This document shows, piece after piece, positions 30,463 to 39,891 of a DNA stretch of 64,000 nucleotides. Where the stretch lies: assembly GCA_963281255.1 (NCBI GenBank), contig OY725498.1, positions 1,426,001 through 1,490,000 on the forward strand, written 5' to 3'. Below the pieces are notes generated by a model, which saw only the letters and a list, made by a program, of their open reading frames with translations, searched no databases and had not been told where the DNA came from. Positions within the stretch are counted from its first letter, which is position 1. Each line of letters begins with the position of its first letter. The position numbers and the translations under genes are program-made. The DNA comes from Aphrocallistes beatrix (Eukaryota; Porifera; Hexactinellida; Sceptrulophora; Aphrocallistidae).

Positions 30463-31988
30463 ACTTCCTGGATTATAACTGGAGACATGAATGGTTAATG
30501 GTGGGTTGATGGTCGAGGGATTGAGAATTATACCAACTTGGGCTATTCCGTAAAACTGTTTTTGAACGAGATTCTTGATCTACCGATTGATTACGTGTGT
30601 AACATCCCGATATTCCAGTATTGGGGGAGGTAGGACCTCCAAACTTTAATTCCATTGAAAATTCTTTGTGCTGTACCTCTTACTTGCTTTAAGAGCAGTT
30701 TCAGTTTTAAAGAGATCAGCTGTAGGAACATCTGGAGCTTTAAAAGCAGCTCTATAATTAGATAGATCAGATGTACGAGCACCTGTGTCTTTAAGAGTAA
30801 TTCCAATTTTAAAGAGATCAGATATAGGAACGTCTTTAGAAGGAGTTTCAATTTTAGAGTGAAGAACGTCTGTAGTTTTAGGATATTCCGTTTTAGAAGG
30901 ATCAGATGTAGGAGCACCTGTGTATTGAAGAGTAACTCCAGTTTTAGAAGGATCTAATGCGACATTAGTGATAGTATTAGATGTTTCTAAGGCATCATAC
31001 CAATAAGGACCTTGAGCTGTAAGTCTTGACTTGACCTCATTAAATGTTAGATTACATCTTTTATAATTGTCTAGTAGGAGTTTTACATGAGCATCACTAC
31101 ATGTGAAAACATCCGATCAAGACTTGTGCTTACATCCAGGTTGTTTGCAATAGTTATTTTTAGTATTTGCATATACCTTCAATTTACACCACTCGTGGAA
31201 TATCAGATAGCATCTTCCTGAACACAGATATTCATTGTCACTTGTACGCTGCTTACAAAGATAACAGCCTTCAATCTGTCTATTCCAGTTTGCATGTGTA
31301 GAGTATTGGGAATTAGAATCACCACTTAACCTGTAACTTCTCGGGATAGGACCTACGTCTGTGTAGAACAAGAGTGCAGTACTCAACTCTTCTGATAAAC
31401 GCATTTTTGCTTTGCTGAAGTCAGGTTGAATTGTGTTAGAACTTGTTTGTACTTGATTATGAGATGAATGCGACTTATGAGTGATATTATCATACCATGA
31501 AGGTCCTAGGGATAATTGCTTCTTCAGTTTGTCTCCATCATGAAATGTTAAAAAATCGCGTATATATTTATCTCGGTGTGCAACAGAACAACACTCGAAC
31601 TTACTTTGAGAAGAAGAAAAATTTTCACAACCTGGTAATTTACAAAAACGCCGTTGGTTAAGCATTCCTGCTTTCTCCACACACCACTCATGGAAATAGA
31701 AAATACAATCACTACTACAACATATACCCTGAACATCTGTCGATTTATTACCACACCAGTAACATGTTATATCTCATTCTCCTTATTACTATTCTCGTAG
31801 ATTGGCACAGTTAAATCTTCTGAATCGATCCTGCGAGGAATGTAACCAATGTCTGTTCCGTAATAAAGAGTGGTAAGAAGAATCTCTGAGAAAGGAACTA
31901 TCATGCATGGTTTTGTCTTCCCAAATCTTCTTTTCAAAATATTTTCCCATCGAGTGTTAAATGGAGCAGAGGAACCATACCCAGCCAT
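30463..31988 (-). pseudogene. Class III cysteine-module gene with several breaks
   Basis: Begins MAGYGSSAPFNTRWENILK at 31,988 and goes through YYGTDIGYIPRR. It is broken near 31,770 (ENSNKENEI-stop) by a small deletion where others have KDIIGCYWCG. The frame reopens at 31,680: EKAGMLNQRRFCKLPGC, LGPSWYDN, LFYTDVGPIPRSYRLSGD, GCYLCKQ, FHEWCKLKV, CKQPGCKHKS, then TGA at 31,117-31,119. Beyond the stop a long repeated Thr/Ser/Lys linker follows down to about 30,660, with units like APTSDPSKTEYPKT. Close sister of 22,705-23,928. Confidence 0.7.
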
Positions 31989-32003
31989 GTGTAGAGCATA
32001 CAA

Positions 32004-32396
32004 TTAACCTATCTAAATATATACGTTGTATGATGAGTAGCAATAATATGCAGTGTTAGATAGGTTAGTATTGAATAATTTATACCGAAGACGGACGACA
32101 ATATTTTATCATTTATTTATATTACACGGTTTTTCATTTGGACAAGAAAATAGAGGCTTCTAGTAAAATTTCTTATATTCAAACAATCTTAGTTATTATG
32201 GTCTTTAGAGATTGTAATTCGAATATTTCAGTGATGTTAAAAGATATTTCGAGTCTAATACTTAGAAATGTGTTTTGTAGGGTGATTTTTGTGTAAAGAA
32301 ACTGACTCACAGCCAAAATCGAGAGTCAGGGCTTAATTAACTTTTCAGTCTTCAAATTCTAGGAAAAATTAGCTCACACATTTTCCTCGAGAGACA
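32004..32396. other. Spacer, nothing recognised
   Basis: AT-rich sequence between the class III and class II remnants. Apart from a short match to the 2,500 and 24,090 spacers (GTTTTTCATTTGGACAAG), I see no gene or element. Confidence 0.4.
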
Positions 32397-32673
32397 ATCT
32401 TTCGAACAACAAATTCCAAACAAATCTTTCTGAGCATCAGAACACCAGTAACATCCTTGAATAGAGAAATTCCAATTAGTTGAATCCTTGTATTTAGGTT
32501 TATTCATGCTGACATCAAAGTAAATTCCTCGTGGAATTGGGCCGATATCAGTTTCATAGCAAAAATATTCGGAGGAGTCCTTCTGAAAACTCTATTTTTG
32601 TGCTATTTCCAAAAACGAATTTTTGAAAGCCCTTGGCAGCGTCTGCCAAAGAATATCCAGATTGAGCAGCCAT
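32397..32673 (-). pseudogene. Class II cysteine-module gene, 5' fragment
   Basis: ATG at 32,673 gives MAAQSGYSLADAAKGFQKF, the best-kept class II start. A base insertion near 32,566 (CGAATATTTTTGC) causes a stop before TDIGPIPRGI. The module then continues in another frame (MNKPKYKDSTNWNF, GCYWCSDAQKDLFGICC) and is cut at 32,397 after CSKDC. Confidence 0.7.
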
Positions 32674-33072
32674 CGTAGAAGAAACTGAAGTTTTAATCAG
32701 CTAAATGACAAATTTAACAAAGTATATTTTCTTACACACTGGTACCTGGACCATGGAATACTTAGGAATGCCTGGGATTTAAGTTCGTATTTTACAGTCG
32801 AGGATTTATTAAAATATCCTGAAAATACTGCTTGAACATCCATCAGACTCTAACTGACCAATTACAAGTGGTAATAGGATTCATAATTGGGTGAATAACA
32901 CACAATAAAATATAGATTCTCGACTCAGCGGCTTTGTTTTGTGGAAAATGCCAGATCGCGTTTCAATCGCGATTGAGACGTTCGTTGTTAACTAACATAA
33001 AATGCAATGAGATCAATTAACTACTCTCACAAACTAATTCACTCTGGAATAATATACAGTACAGCTGTGTGA

Positions 33073-33525
33073 TTATTTGCCCATCTTCTTTCCCCTCTTC
33101 CCTCTACCTCCACGTGGTATTCCAGCCTTGACCAGCCTCTTGGCCACCTCCCTATCCACATGCGGTCTCTTGTGCTTGCTGCCGATCTCTCTCAGCTGAT
33201 TGATGTACTTCTTGATCCTCTCCAGCTCGTGCTGGATGTCGTGAGTCTCCGGCTCCTGTCCACTCAGCCTGAGGTAGCTGAAGAAGAGAGAGTTGACGCC
33301 GTACAGCTGCAGCAGCTTCAGCGTGGCCTGCTTCTCAGGGCTGAGGGACTGCTCTAGCTGAGTCAAGTCAGAGGAGAAGAGAGGTTGGAGGAGTTTCTCC
33401 AAACTCACGAGTTGTCTGAAGAACTTCTCACAACTCTCTTCTATCTCGGGGGGAAGAGATTCGTCTGCAGATTCGGAATCATCGCTCTTTCTTTTTCCAC
33501 TGCGTTCAGAAGTTGTTTTTGACAT
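33073..33525 (-). CDS. C1D: C1D nuclear nucleic-acid-binding protein
   Basis: 150 residues from ATG 33,525 (MSKTTSERSGKRKSDD). The core from about residue 45, LFSSDLTQLEQSLSPEKQ, then LLQLYGVNSLFFSYLRLSGQ and HELERIKKYINQLREI, is the Sas10/Utp3/C1D domain. The tail VDREVAKRLVKAGIPRGG plus KRGKKMGK is basic. C1D assists the nuclear RNA exosome (with Rrp6 and Mtr4) in rRNA and snoRNA processing and binds nucleic acid. Length is near the family norm of about 140. No intron is visible. It lies 236 bp from the spastin stop, both on the minus strand. Three truncated copies of its 3' part lie inside the NADAR cluster. Confidence 0.93.
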   Translation of the reverse strand: MSKTTSERSGKRKSDDSESADESLPPEIEESCEKFFRQLVSLEKLLQPLFSSDLTQLEQSLSPEKQATLKLLQLYGVNSLFFSYLRLSGQEPETHDIQHELERIKKYINQLREIGSKHKRPHVDREVAKRLVKAGIPRGGRGKRGKKMGK

Positions 33526-33760
33526 CAATATTTTTTGCTAGCTAATAAACCATAATCCTCTCTTAGAATGCTAGAATACTTCCTAACAGTAGTGAAGTTA
33601 AACATTAAATCTGAAGAAAAAGACTCTTTCTAGATTAATGTAACGTATTTTGTACAAATTTTCTCAGAAACTCAGTTCAGTTATCGATTAAAGTTGGTTG
33701 TTGACGTTTGCAGTAATATTATACAGTTATATAGACTCTCAATGATGCAAGTAACAATAA

Positions 33761-36400
33761 TCAAATAATCGTACCAAACTTTGCATTCCATTCCGCGTAC
33801 CCGAGGGTGTTCACGCTGGACACGCTGGCCCTCACCTTCTTCTGAGCGTCTTCAAAGTCACCCCGTCCAATGGGACGGACGGATTTGGGATTGACTCTGA
33901 GAACTTCTGAGGGAGTGAGTTCGCGTATCGGTCCGTAGGCCGCTTCTCTAGCTAGAGCAGTGATGTCACTCCCGGAGTACCCCTCCAGCTGCGAGGCGAG
34001 GGTGTGTATGTCCCTGTCAGATACTTTGTGTCTCTGGTTTCGGAGGAGTGACTTTATGAGAGCGGTCCTAGACTCGATGGTGGGCAGGGGGACATAGATC
34101 CTCTTCACGAAACGGCGCAGCACTGCTTCGTCCAGGTCCTGCGGTCTGTTGGTGGCTCCCATGACCAGAAACCTCTCCTTAGGATCGGACACCACTCCAT
34201 CGAACTGCACCAGGAACTCGGTCTTCAGTCTCCGCATGGCGTCGTTCTCGCCCGACTTCCTCTCAGTCAGGATGGAGTCTATCTCGTCGAGGAAAATGAT
34301 GGCGGGCTGTCGCTCTCTCGCCGCCGTGAACAGAGCTCGCACCAGCTTCTCGCCCTCCCCCACCCACTTGGAGGTGAGGGAAGAGGCGCTGATGTTGAAG
34401 AAGGTTGCCTGGCACTCGCTGGCCACCGCGCGGGCTATCATGGTCTTCCCGTTCCCCGGCGGTCCGAACAGGAGCAGCCCCTTGGCCGGCTGTCTCAGAC
34501 CGTCGAACAGATCGGGACGCAGGCTGGGGAGAATGACGATCTCGTGGAGGGCAGATTTCGCCTCTGTCAGTCCGGCGATGTCATCGAACCTGACAGCCGG
34601 CCCGGTGTCCAGGATCTCGTTCAGGATGATCTCTGCTATCTTGGGGTCCACCCCCGAGATGGTGCTTTCTGGCGGGGAGGGGGTCTTTTTGACAGGATTG
34701 GGAGACTGCTTGAAAGTTTTCTTCACAGGAGCGGCGGATTTGTAGGTGGGAGTCTTGGGGAGTTGGGAGTGCCGGTTAGTTGGGCTAAGTGCGGAGGCAG
34801 ATGGAGGTGTGGCGTAGTAAGAAGTGCGGTCTGTGGTACCAGTAGCTCCCGAATGGAGAGGCCGTCTAGTGAGATTGTCAATCCTGCTAGCACCATTCCT
34901 ATCACCCACTTGTGTAGTTGTGGAAGTAGAACTGTCCTGGTGCATACGTTTAAAGTCTTTAGCGCGGGTCCTGATGGAGATGATCCTGTCAGTAGCGGAG
35001 TCCCGGTGCTGTTCCAGTTTCTTCCTCAGTTTGAGGGACTCTTGGAAACTTGGGTCGGAAGGACTGATACTCATGGAGAGAGCCCGCTCGATTTCTCTCA
35101 GACTTGCTTCGTATTGCTGCATCACAGCCGTCTTGTTATCATCTGAGGGAATAGCACGAGTAAACTCGAGGGTATATCTCCTCGTTTATTCAATACGATA
35201 CCTTAAAAATAGTCATGCGAATAAGAAATTCTCAGCCACCATTATTAGGACCAAGAATAATGTAATGAATCAATGTGCAAATTGAATAGAAAAGATCATA
35301 TGCTAATTCGATTGGGAGAAAGGTTGTTAGAAGGAAGCAGAATGATTACAAACAGCTAGCGTAGTTGTGACGCTACTAATGGACAGTTTGTCAGGACCTG
35401 TGACTGATGTAATCGATGATTTCTACTTCTGTCTCACAGTACTACACCTCTCGCTAGCAAATGTTATTAGTTCAAGTGAGTCTCATGCATTCTCATCATT
35501 TGTTCGCTCCCTTCTATCTCAATTCTGTACTTATCTCCCTCTGTAAGACAGTCAATATCATTTCGTGTACTACACACAATCCTAATTTTTAGTACGCTCT
35601 AGCATAACTGGAGCAATAAGCAGTCCAGATTCGTACGCTGGGAGAGGAGAGGTAGGGTTCTGTCCTAGCGTAACAATGAGGCCAACTGCTGGAATTAAAT
35701 CTTTCGTACGTTTCTTTCAATTCCATAATTTTATAAATGTATTAATCAGAAAAGTATAGACTAACCTGAGGATTTCTCATCCAAGGATATAGCTTTAGCA
35801 AGATAAGAGAGAGCTGTTTTGTGTTGAGCAGAGAGAGCTTCCATCTTGTGGAAAGCCTTCTTCCCTACTGGAGTGCTCATCTACACAGACATACGAACAG
35901 ATAATACATCAGGAATATTTGGATTTAGTCATTTGATGATGATACAAGTATTATTACAATTCTAAACTTACAGTTTCACCCATTATGGAGTGTGGCTATA
36001 ATATACAGAAAGAATACCTGACAAACTAATACAAATTATCATTCATTCATTCTATGCTGGAGAATCAGTGGAGATAAATGGATACTGAATACGTATACGA
36101 CTCAATGTATTAGGTTACATTCAACTAGGATAACTTATAAGGGAGTTTTATCAATGTTTTGTGAAAATTATTAATGAAAATTAGCTTTAGGAACGTACTC
36201 ACTATGAATTTTTTTATTCTCTGTAGAATATTGTACTTTTTTGTCACAATTCCACCCCCAAGAATGAGGAGAATGAGAAGAGAGGTAGCAGCGAGTGCGA
36301 TGGAGAGATCTAGGTCCTGAGTAGGAGTAGCACTACAACACTCAGATAGCAGATCCCAATACTTACTGGGTTGACTATAGGACCAATGGAAGGCAGCCAT
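33761..36400 (-). CDS. SPAST: Spastin, microtubule-severing AAA ATPase
   Basis: Four exons by GT..AG sites and phase: 36,400-36,203 (66 codons, with a hydrophobic stretch of the ER-hairpin type around [15 protein letters not shown]), 35,995-35,972 (24 nt), 35,880-35,766, and 35,142-33,761. Total about 572 residues (human about 616). The MIT domain spans exons 3 and 4 ([20 protein letters not shown] to KDFKRMH), followed by a Ser/Pro/Thr linker and the AAA core: Walker A GPPGNGKT, Walker B IIFLDEID, the pore stretch [33 protein letters not shown], and the C-terminal EWNAKFG. Spastin removes tubulin from microtubules at ER and endosome contacts and in cytokinesis. Intron 3 (623 bp) holds no recognised feature. 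The exon is GC-richer than the neighbouring cluster. Confidence 0.93.
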
Positions 36401-36562
36401 CAAGCACGTTACAATACTAAATATAACACATTGATAATTACTACGATTAAAGACGAATAATCTAAAATGCCTAAACTTAATTAATACAGTCTTCGCTTGT
36501 ACCAGGGCTTCCCAAATGGCGGCGCCTATACTATATATTGAAAATTCAATTATCCATAATCA

Positions 36563-36820
36563 GTAGTGGGCCCACAAGGGGGGGGGGGGGCATTCCCCTC
36601 ACAAATATATTTAGAATAGCTGTAGATCAATATTTCAGCATCTAAGATTTGAAAATTTTCTGGGGGGTAAGCCCTCCAGACCACCTTATTTGCTCGCTGC
36701 GCTTGCTGAGGACCACCAATCCAAAATCATGGTTAGTACATTAACGCTGGTCTTCTAATTCTAGGACAGTCGAATTTAAGTTAGCCCCCAAATTAAAATC
36801 TCTGGAGCTGCCACTGCCCA
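36563..36820. repeat. Small element with G-run ends
   Basis: The left end CAGTAGTGGGCCCACAAGGG and the right end CTCTGGAGCTGCCACTGCCC are roughly inverted, and a 12-G run lies just inside the left end. This is the style of small hAT-like MITEs. Ends are tentative. Confidence 0.35.
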
Positions 36821-36861
36821 TACTATTCTCAACAGTTAAGGTTGTTATGGGCAATATGAGA

Positions 36862-36975
36862 AATTGGCCATTTTGCATAATGCCTAGGCAATATGCATAA
36901 TGCTATTTTCTGAGTCAATATGCATAATGTCCAGACAATATGCATAATGCTTCTCTCATTGGACAATATACGAAA
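36862..36975. repeat. Short cluster of CAATATGCATAATG repeats
   Basis: CAATATGCATAATG occurs three times exactly and twice in weaker form (TTTTGCATAATG, CAATATACGAAAT) over about 110 bp, with irregular spacing. Confidence 0.55.
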
Positions 36976-37264
36976 TACAATTTTCCATACGCATTATACA
37001 AATTTTCTTGTTGTCAGCATTATTTTTACTAAACACAACACGTAAAATTAAGACATATAAAATGATGTTTGATCAATTAATGATACGAATAATATACGTA
37101 AAAATCACTAATTATAAATAATTTGGGTTACACTCCTAATGTGTTTTGTCTAGTCATTCTTCGATGATACTCAGCTATTTGGCCTATGTGTATGCTTAAC
37201 TCATTCGTAGTACTATAAGGTCTTTATTTTCAAGACTCTACTTGTTACTGCAGCTTTGGTTGTA

Positions 37265-37742
37265 CTATATAATCCAGTCAAACTATGATTTGAGTTGGAA
37301 AAATAGCAACAGAATTTATTTCAGTGGTAAATGAACGAGTGAAGGTACTTAAGTAACATTAAAAATCCAAAAAATCCCTTAGGTGGAACATCCCTAAAAT
37401 GTCACTTTAAGTGCCACATTTGGACACATTTTAAGGTGTTAAAATGCATATAACAGTTTTACTATTCCAATTTCTATTACGATATTCGTGATCAGCGTAA
37501 AATTTCCCTTCGTTCAAGTGGCCACTTGACTACATATATTTGGAAATATTTTTTCCTAGTAACACCTTAAAATGTGTCCAAATGTGGCACTTAAAGTGAC
37601 ATTTTAGGGATGTTCCACCTAAGGGATTTTTTGGATTTTTAATATGTTACTTACGTAAGTACCTTCATTCGTTCATTTACCACTGAAATAATTATGTTGC
37701 TATTTGCTCCAACTCAAACCATAGTTAGACTGAACTATATAG
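37265..37742. mobile_element. Foldback element with about 176-bp arms
   Basis: The left arm (37,265-37,440) and the reverse complement of the right arm (37,561-37,742) match at roughly 90%, including CCTAAAATGTCACTTTAAGT and TTTCAGTGGTAAATGAACGA. A central 120-bp loop separates them. Farther out, CCACTGCCCATACTAT at 36,812 and ATAGTATGGGCAGTGG at 37,795 form another inverted pair, so the full element may be about 1 kb (36,808-37,812). No ORF. Confidence 0.75.
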
Positions 37743-37945
37743 TATAACTATACAAGCAACCCAAGGAATTATACTGAGACCTCAACTGTTGAGCATAGTA
37801 TGGGCAGTGGCGGAATTTGTTTACCTTATATACCTAATGTAAACAAAAGTAAACAAATAATTTATCATATAGACCTGAAAATATGATATTCGAAATCTAC
37901 ACCCCTAAAAACCACATGTCACCCGTTGGAAGCTAGTCTCGATCA

Positions 37946-38391
37946 TATATAATAATTATATAATAATATATAATAATTATATAATAATTATATAATAATT
38001 ATATAATAATTATATAATAATTATATAATAATTATATAATAATTGTATAATAATTATATAATAATTGTATAATAATTATATAATAATTATATAATAATTG
38101 TATAATAATTATATAATAATTATATAATAATTGTATAATAATTATATAATAATTATATAATAATTATATAATAATTGTATAATAATTATACAATAATTAT
38201 ATAATAATTGTATAATAATTATATAATAATTATATAATAATTGTATAATAATTATATAATAATTGTATAATAATTATATAATAATTGTATAATAATTATA
38301 TAATAATTGTATAATAATTATATAATAATTATATAATAATTGTATAATAATTATATAATAATTATATAACAATTATATTATAATTATATAA
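37946..38391. repeat. AT-rich microsatellite (11-bp unit), left block
   Basis: About 40 tandem units of ATATAATAATT, with scattered GTATAATAATT variants. Continues at 38,711-38,822 after an inserted transposon, so it was one array. Confidence 0.9.
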
Positions 38392-38393
38392 TA

Positions 38394-38710
38394 CAGTACA
38401 CCCTCGCTAGTCCGAACCCTCGCTAATCCGAACAATTCATTCTTAAAATCCGAACACCCAAAATATAATTTTATTTGCTTCTATGATTTGAATAAACGTT
38501 TATAAACTTAAATTTATCATTAAGATTGAGAAACCTCGTTAAATAAGCAATCATAGCGAAATAATATCCTTAATATTCTAACAATACAAATTTATTATAA
38601 TTAATGCCCTATTGAATTAGTGTTATTTCACTAATCGGAACAAATTCACTAATCCGAACGATTTTTTCGAACATTGGAACGGAGCTGTTCGGATTAGCGA
38701 GGGTGTACTG
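38394..38710. mobile_element. pogo/Tigger-type MITE
   Basis: CAGTACACCCTCGCTAGTCC at the left end and GGATTAGCGAGGGTGTACTG at the right end are inverted repeats of about 24 bp, flanked by TA on both sides (38,392-38,393 and 38,711-38,712). It is 317 bp long with no ORF. The CCTCGCTAATCCGAAC terminus is typical of the pogo/Tigger group. Confidence 0.85.
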
Positions 38711-38822
38711 TAATTATATAATAATTGTATAATAATTATATAATAATTATTTAATAATTATATAATAATTATTTAATAATTATATAATAATTGTATAATA
38801 ATTATATAATAATTTTACAATA
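38711..38822. repeat. AT-rich microsatellite, right block
   Basis: Same 11-bp unit as 37,946-38,391, split from it by the MITE, with some TTTAATAATT variants. Confidence 0.85.
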
Positions 38823-39891
38823 AAGCCTGTAAACTAAGATTCTATCTTCAAATGTCGAGTATTTATATGGCTTCAGTGGCATAGAAAATGGCTGGGAGAC
38901 ATCCGCGATACCGGGGATACTGTGTCCCCAGTCGGAATTCTACGGTTAAAGGGTGTAATTTTTCTTATCTAGTCCTGTATTCATGATTCACCGTAGATGA
39001 ATAACGTTTTTTAGTAGGAGTTAGAAGAAAACAATCAACCGTTTCTTTGATACTCCAGGCGCCCGCAGTGTCCGCAAGCCGCGCAGCGCAAGCAGGTGAA
39101 GCACGCTTGTATCTCTTAAAATTCGATTGATTAAACTACCAGCTAAAGAAAATTGGGCATACCAGAGTATTTGTGACTGGCTATGAAGCGTCCCGGTATA
39201 GGTGCAGGGCCATTTTAAAGGGAATGTCTTTACCTAGTCCTCAGAACCTAGTTGTACTACTACATATGCTTCCGGGAACCTCGATAATATATAACTGAAG
39301 ATACCACTGCGTTACAAAGTTCAACATGAGCGATGGGGATACGTCACATTTTCATAGCTTAATTTAAAGTGAGAAATGTTGTGCAGGAGACTTCTATATT
39401 GAAACAATCAAAGGGATTATCGCCACTGTCAAGTGAGTGCAATAGCCTTACGTTGAAAAATAATCTATGCAAATTAATCCGAAAAGTAAAAACTTTGAAA
39501 TAATATTTTTACAAGGTTATTGATTATTATAGGCCCGAATGAAGCGGTGCGGCTGGAAATATAATTGACTTGCCTACTTTGTTATAAACTGTGTTAGTTC
39601 TATGGAAGATGGATGAACTGCACACCTTTGATTAATATGACAACAAAGGCCTTACATACCACTTTATATGAGCTATGCACAAAGTACATAAATAAAATAT
39701 TCTAAGATTAAACAAGTACATATTTCCGCATTCATACGTACCTACTCAGTATGTGAATGAAAAGCAAATATATAGATTAATCACACAGTATAAAAACTTC
39801 TAAACCAAGATTCTAATTTTAACCTTCAATTCAGGTGTAAACTAAGATATTCCTACGAAACGGAATTTTTAGACATTAAATAGAGTTCAAT

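Larger units (their letters stand above)
36401..39891. other. Gene-free repeat-rich interval
   Basis: No coding gene seen. Contains the elements listed separately: a G-run element (36,563-36,820), a CAATATGCATAATG cluster, a long foldback, an AT microsatellite and a pogo/Tigger MITE. From 38,823 to 39,430 I see nothing recognisable. The stretch 39,430-39,890 is the 3' flank of the TPR-SET unit and matches 42,830-43,150. Confidence 0.5.

Noticed and set aside
1-33000. Bacterial origin by horizontal transfer of the whole cluster
   Set aside because: The NADAR domain has bacterial relatives, but the copies carry eukaryotic-type repeats and flank an animal C1D gene; transfer of the domain long ago cannot be judged from this window.
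34149-35285. Plus-strand ORFs of 150-200 codons over spastin
   Set aside because: Antisense shadows of a GC-rich exon that clearly encodes the AAA ATPase.
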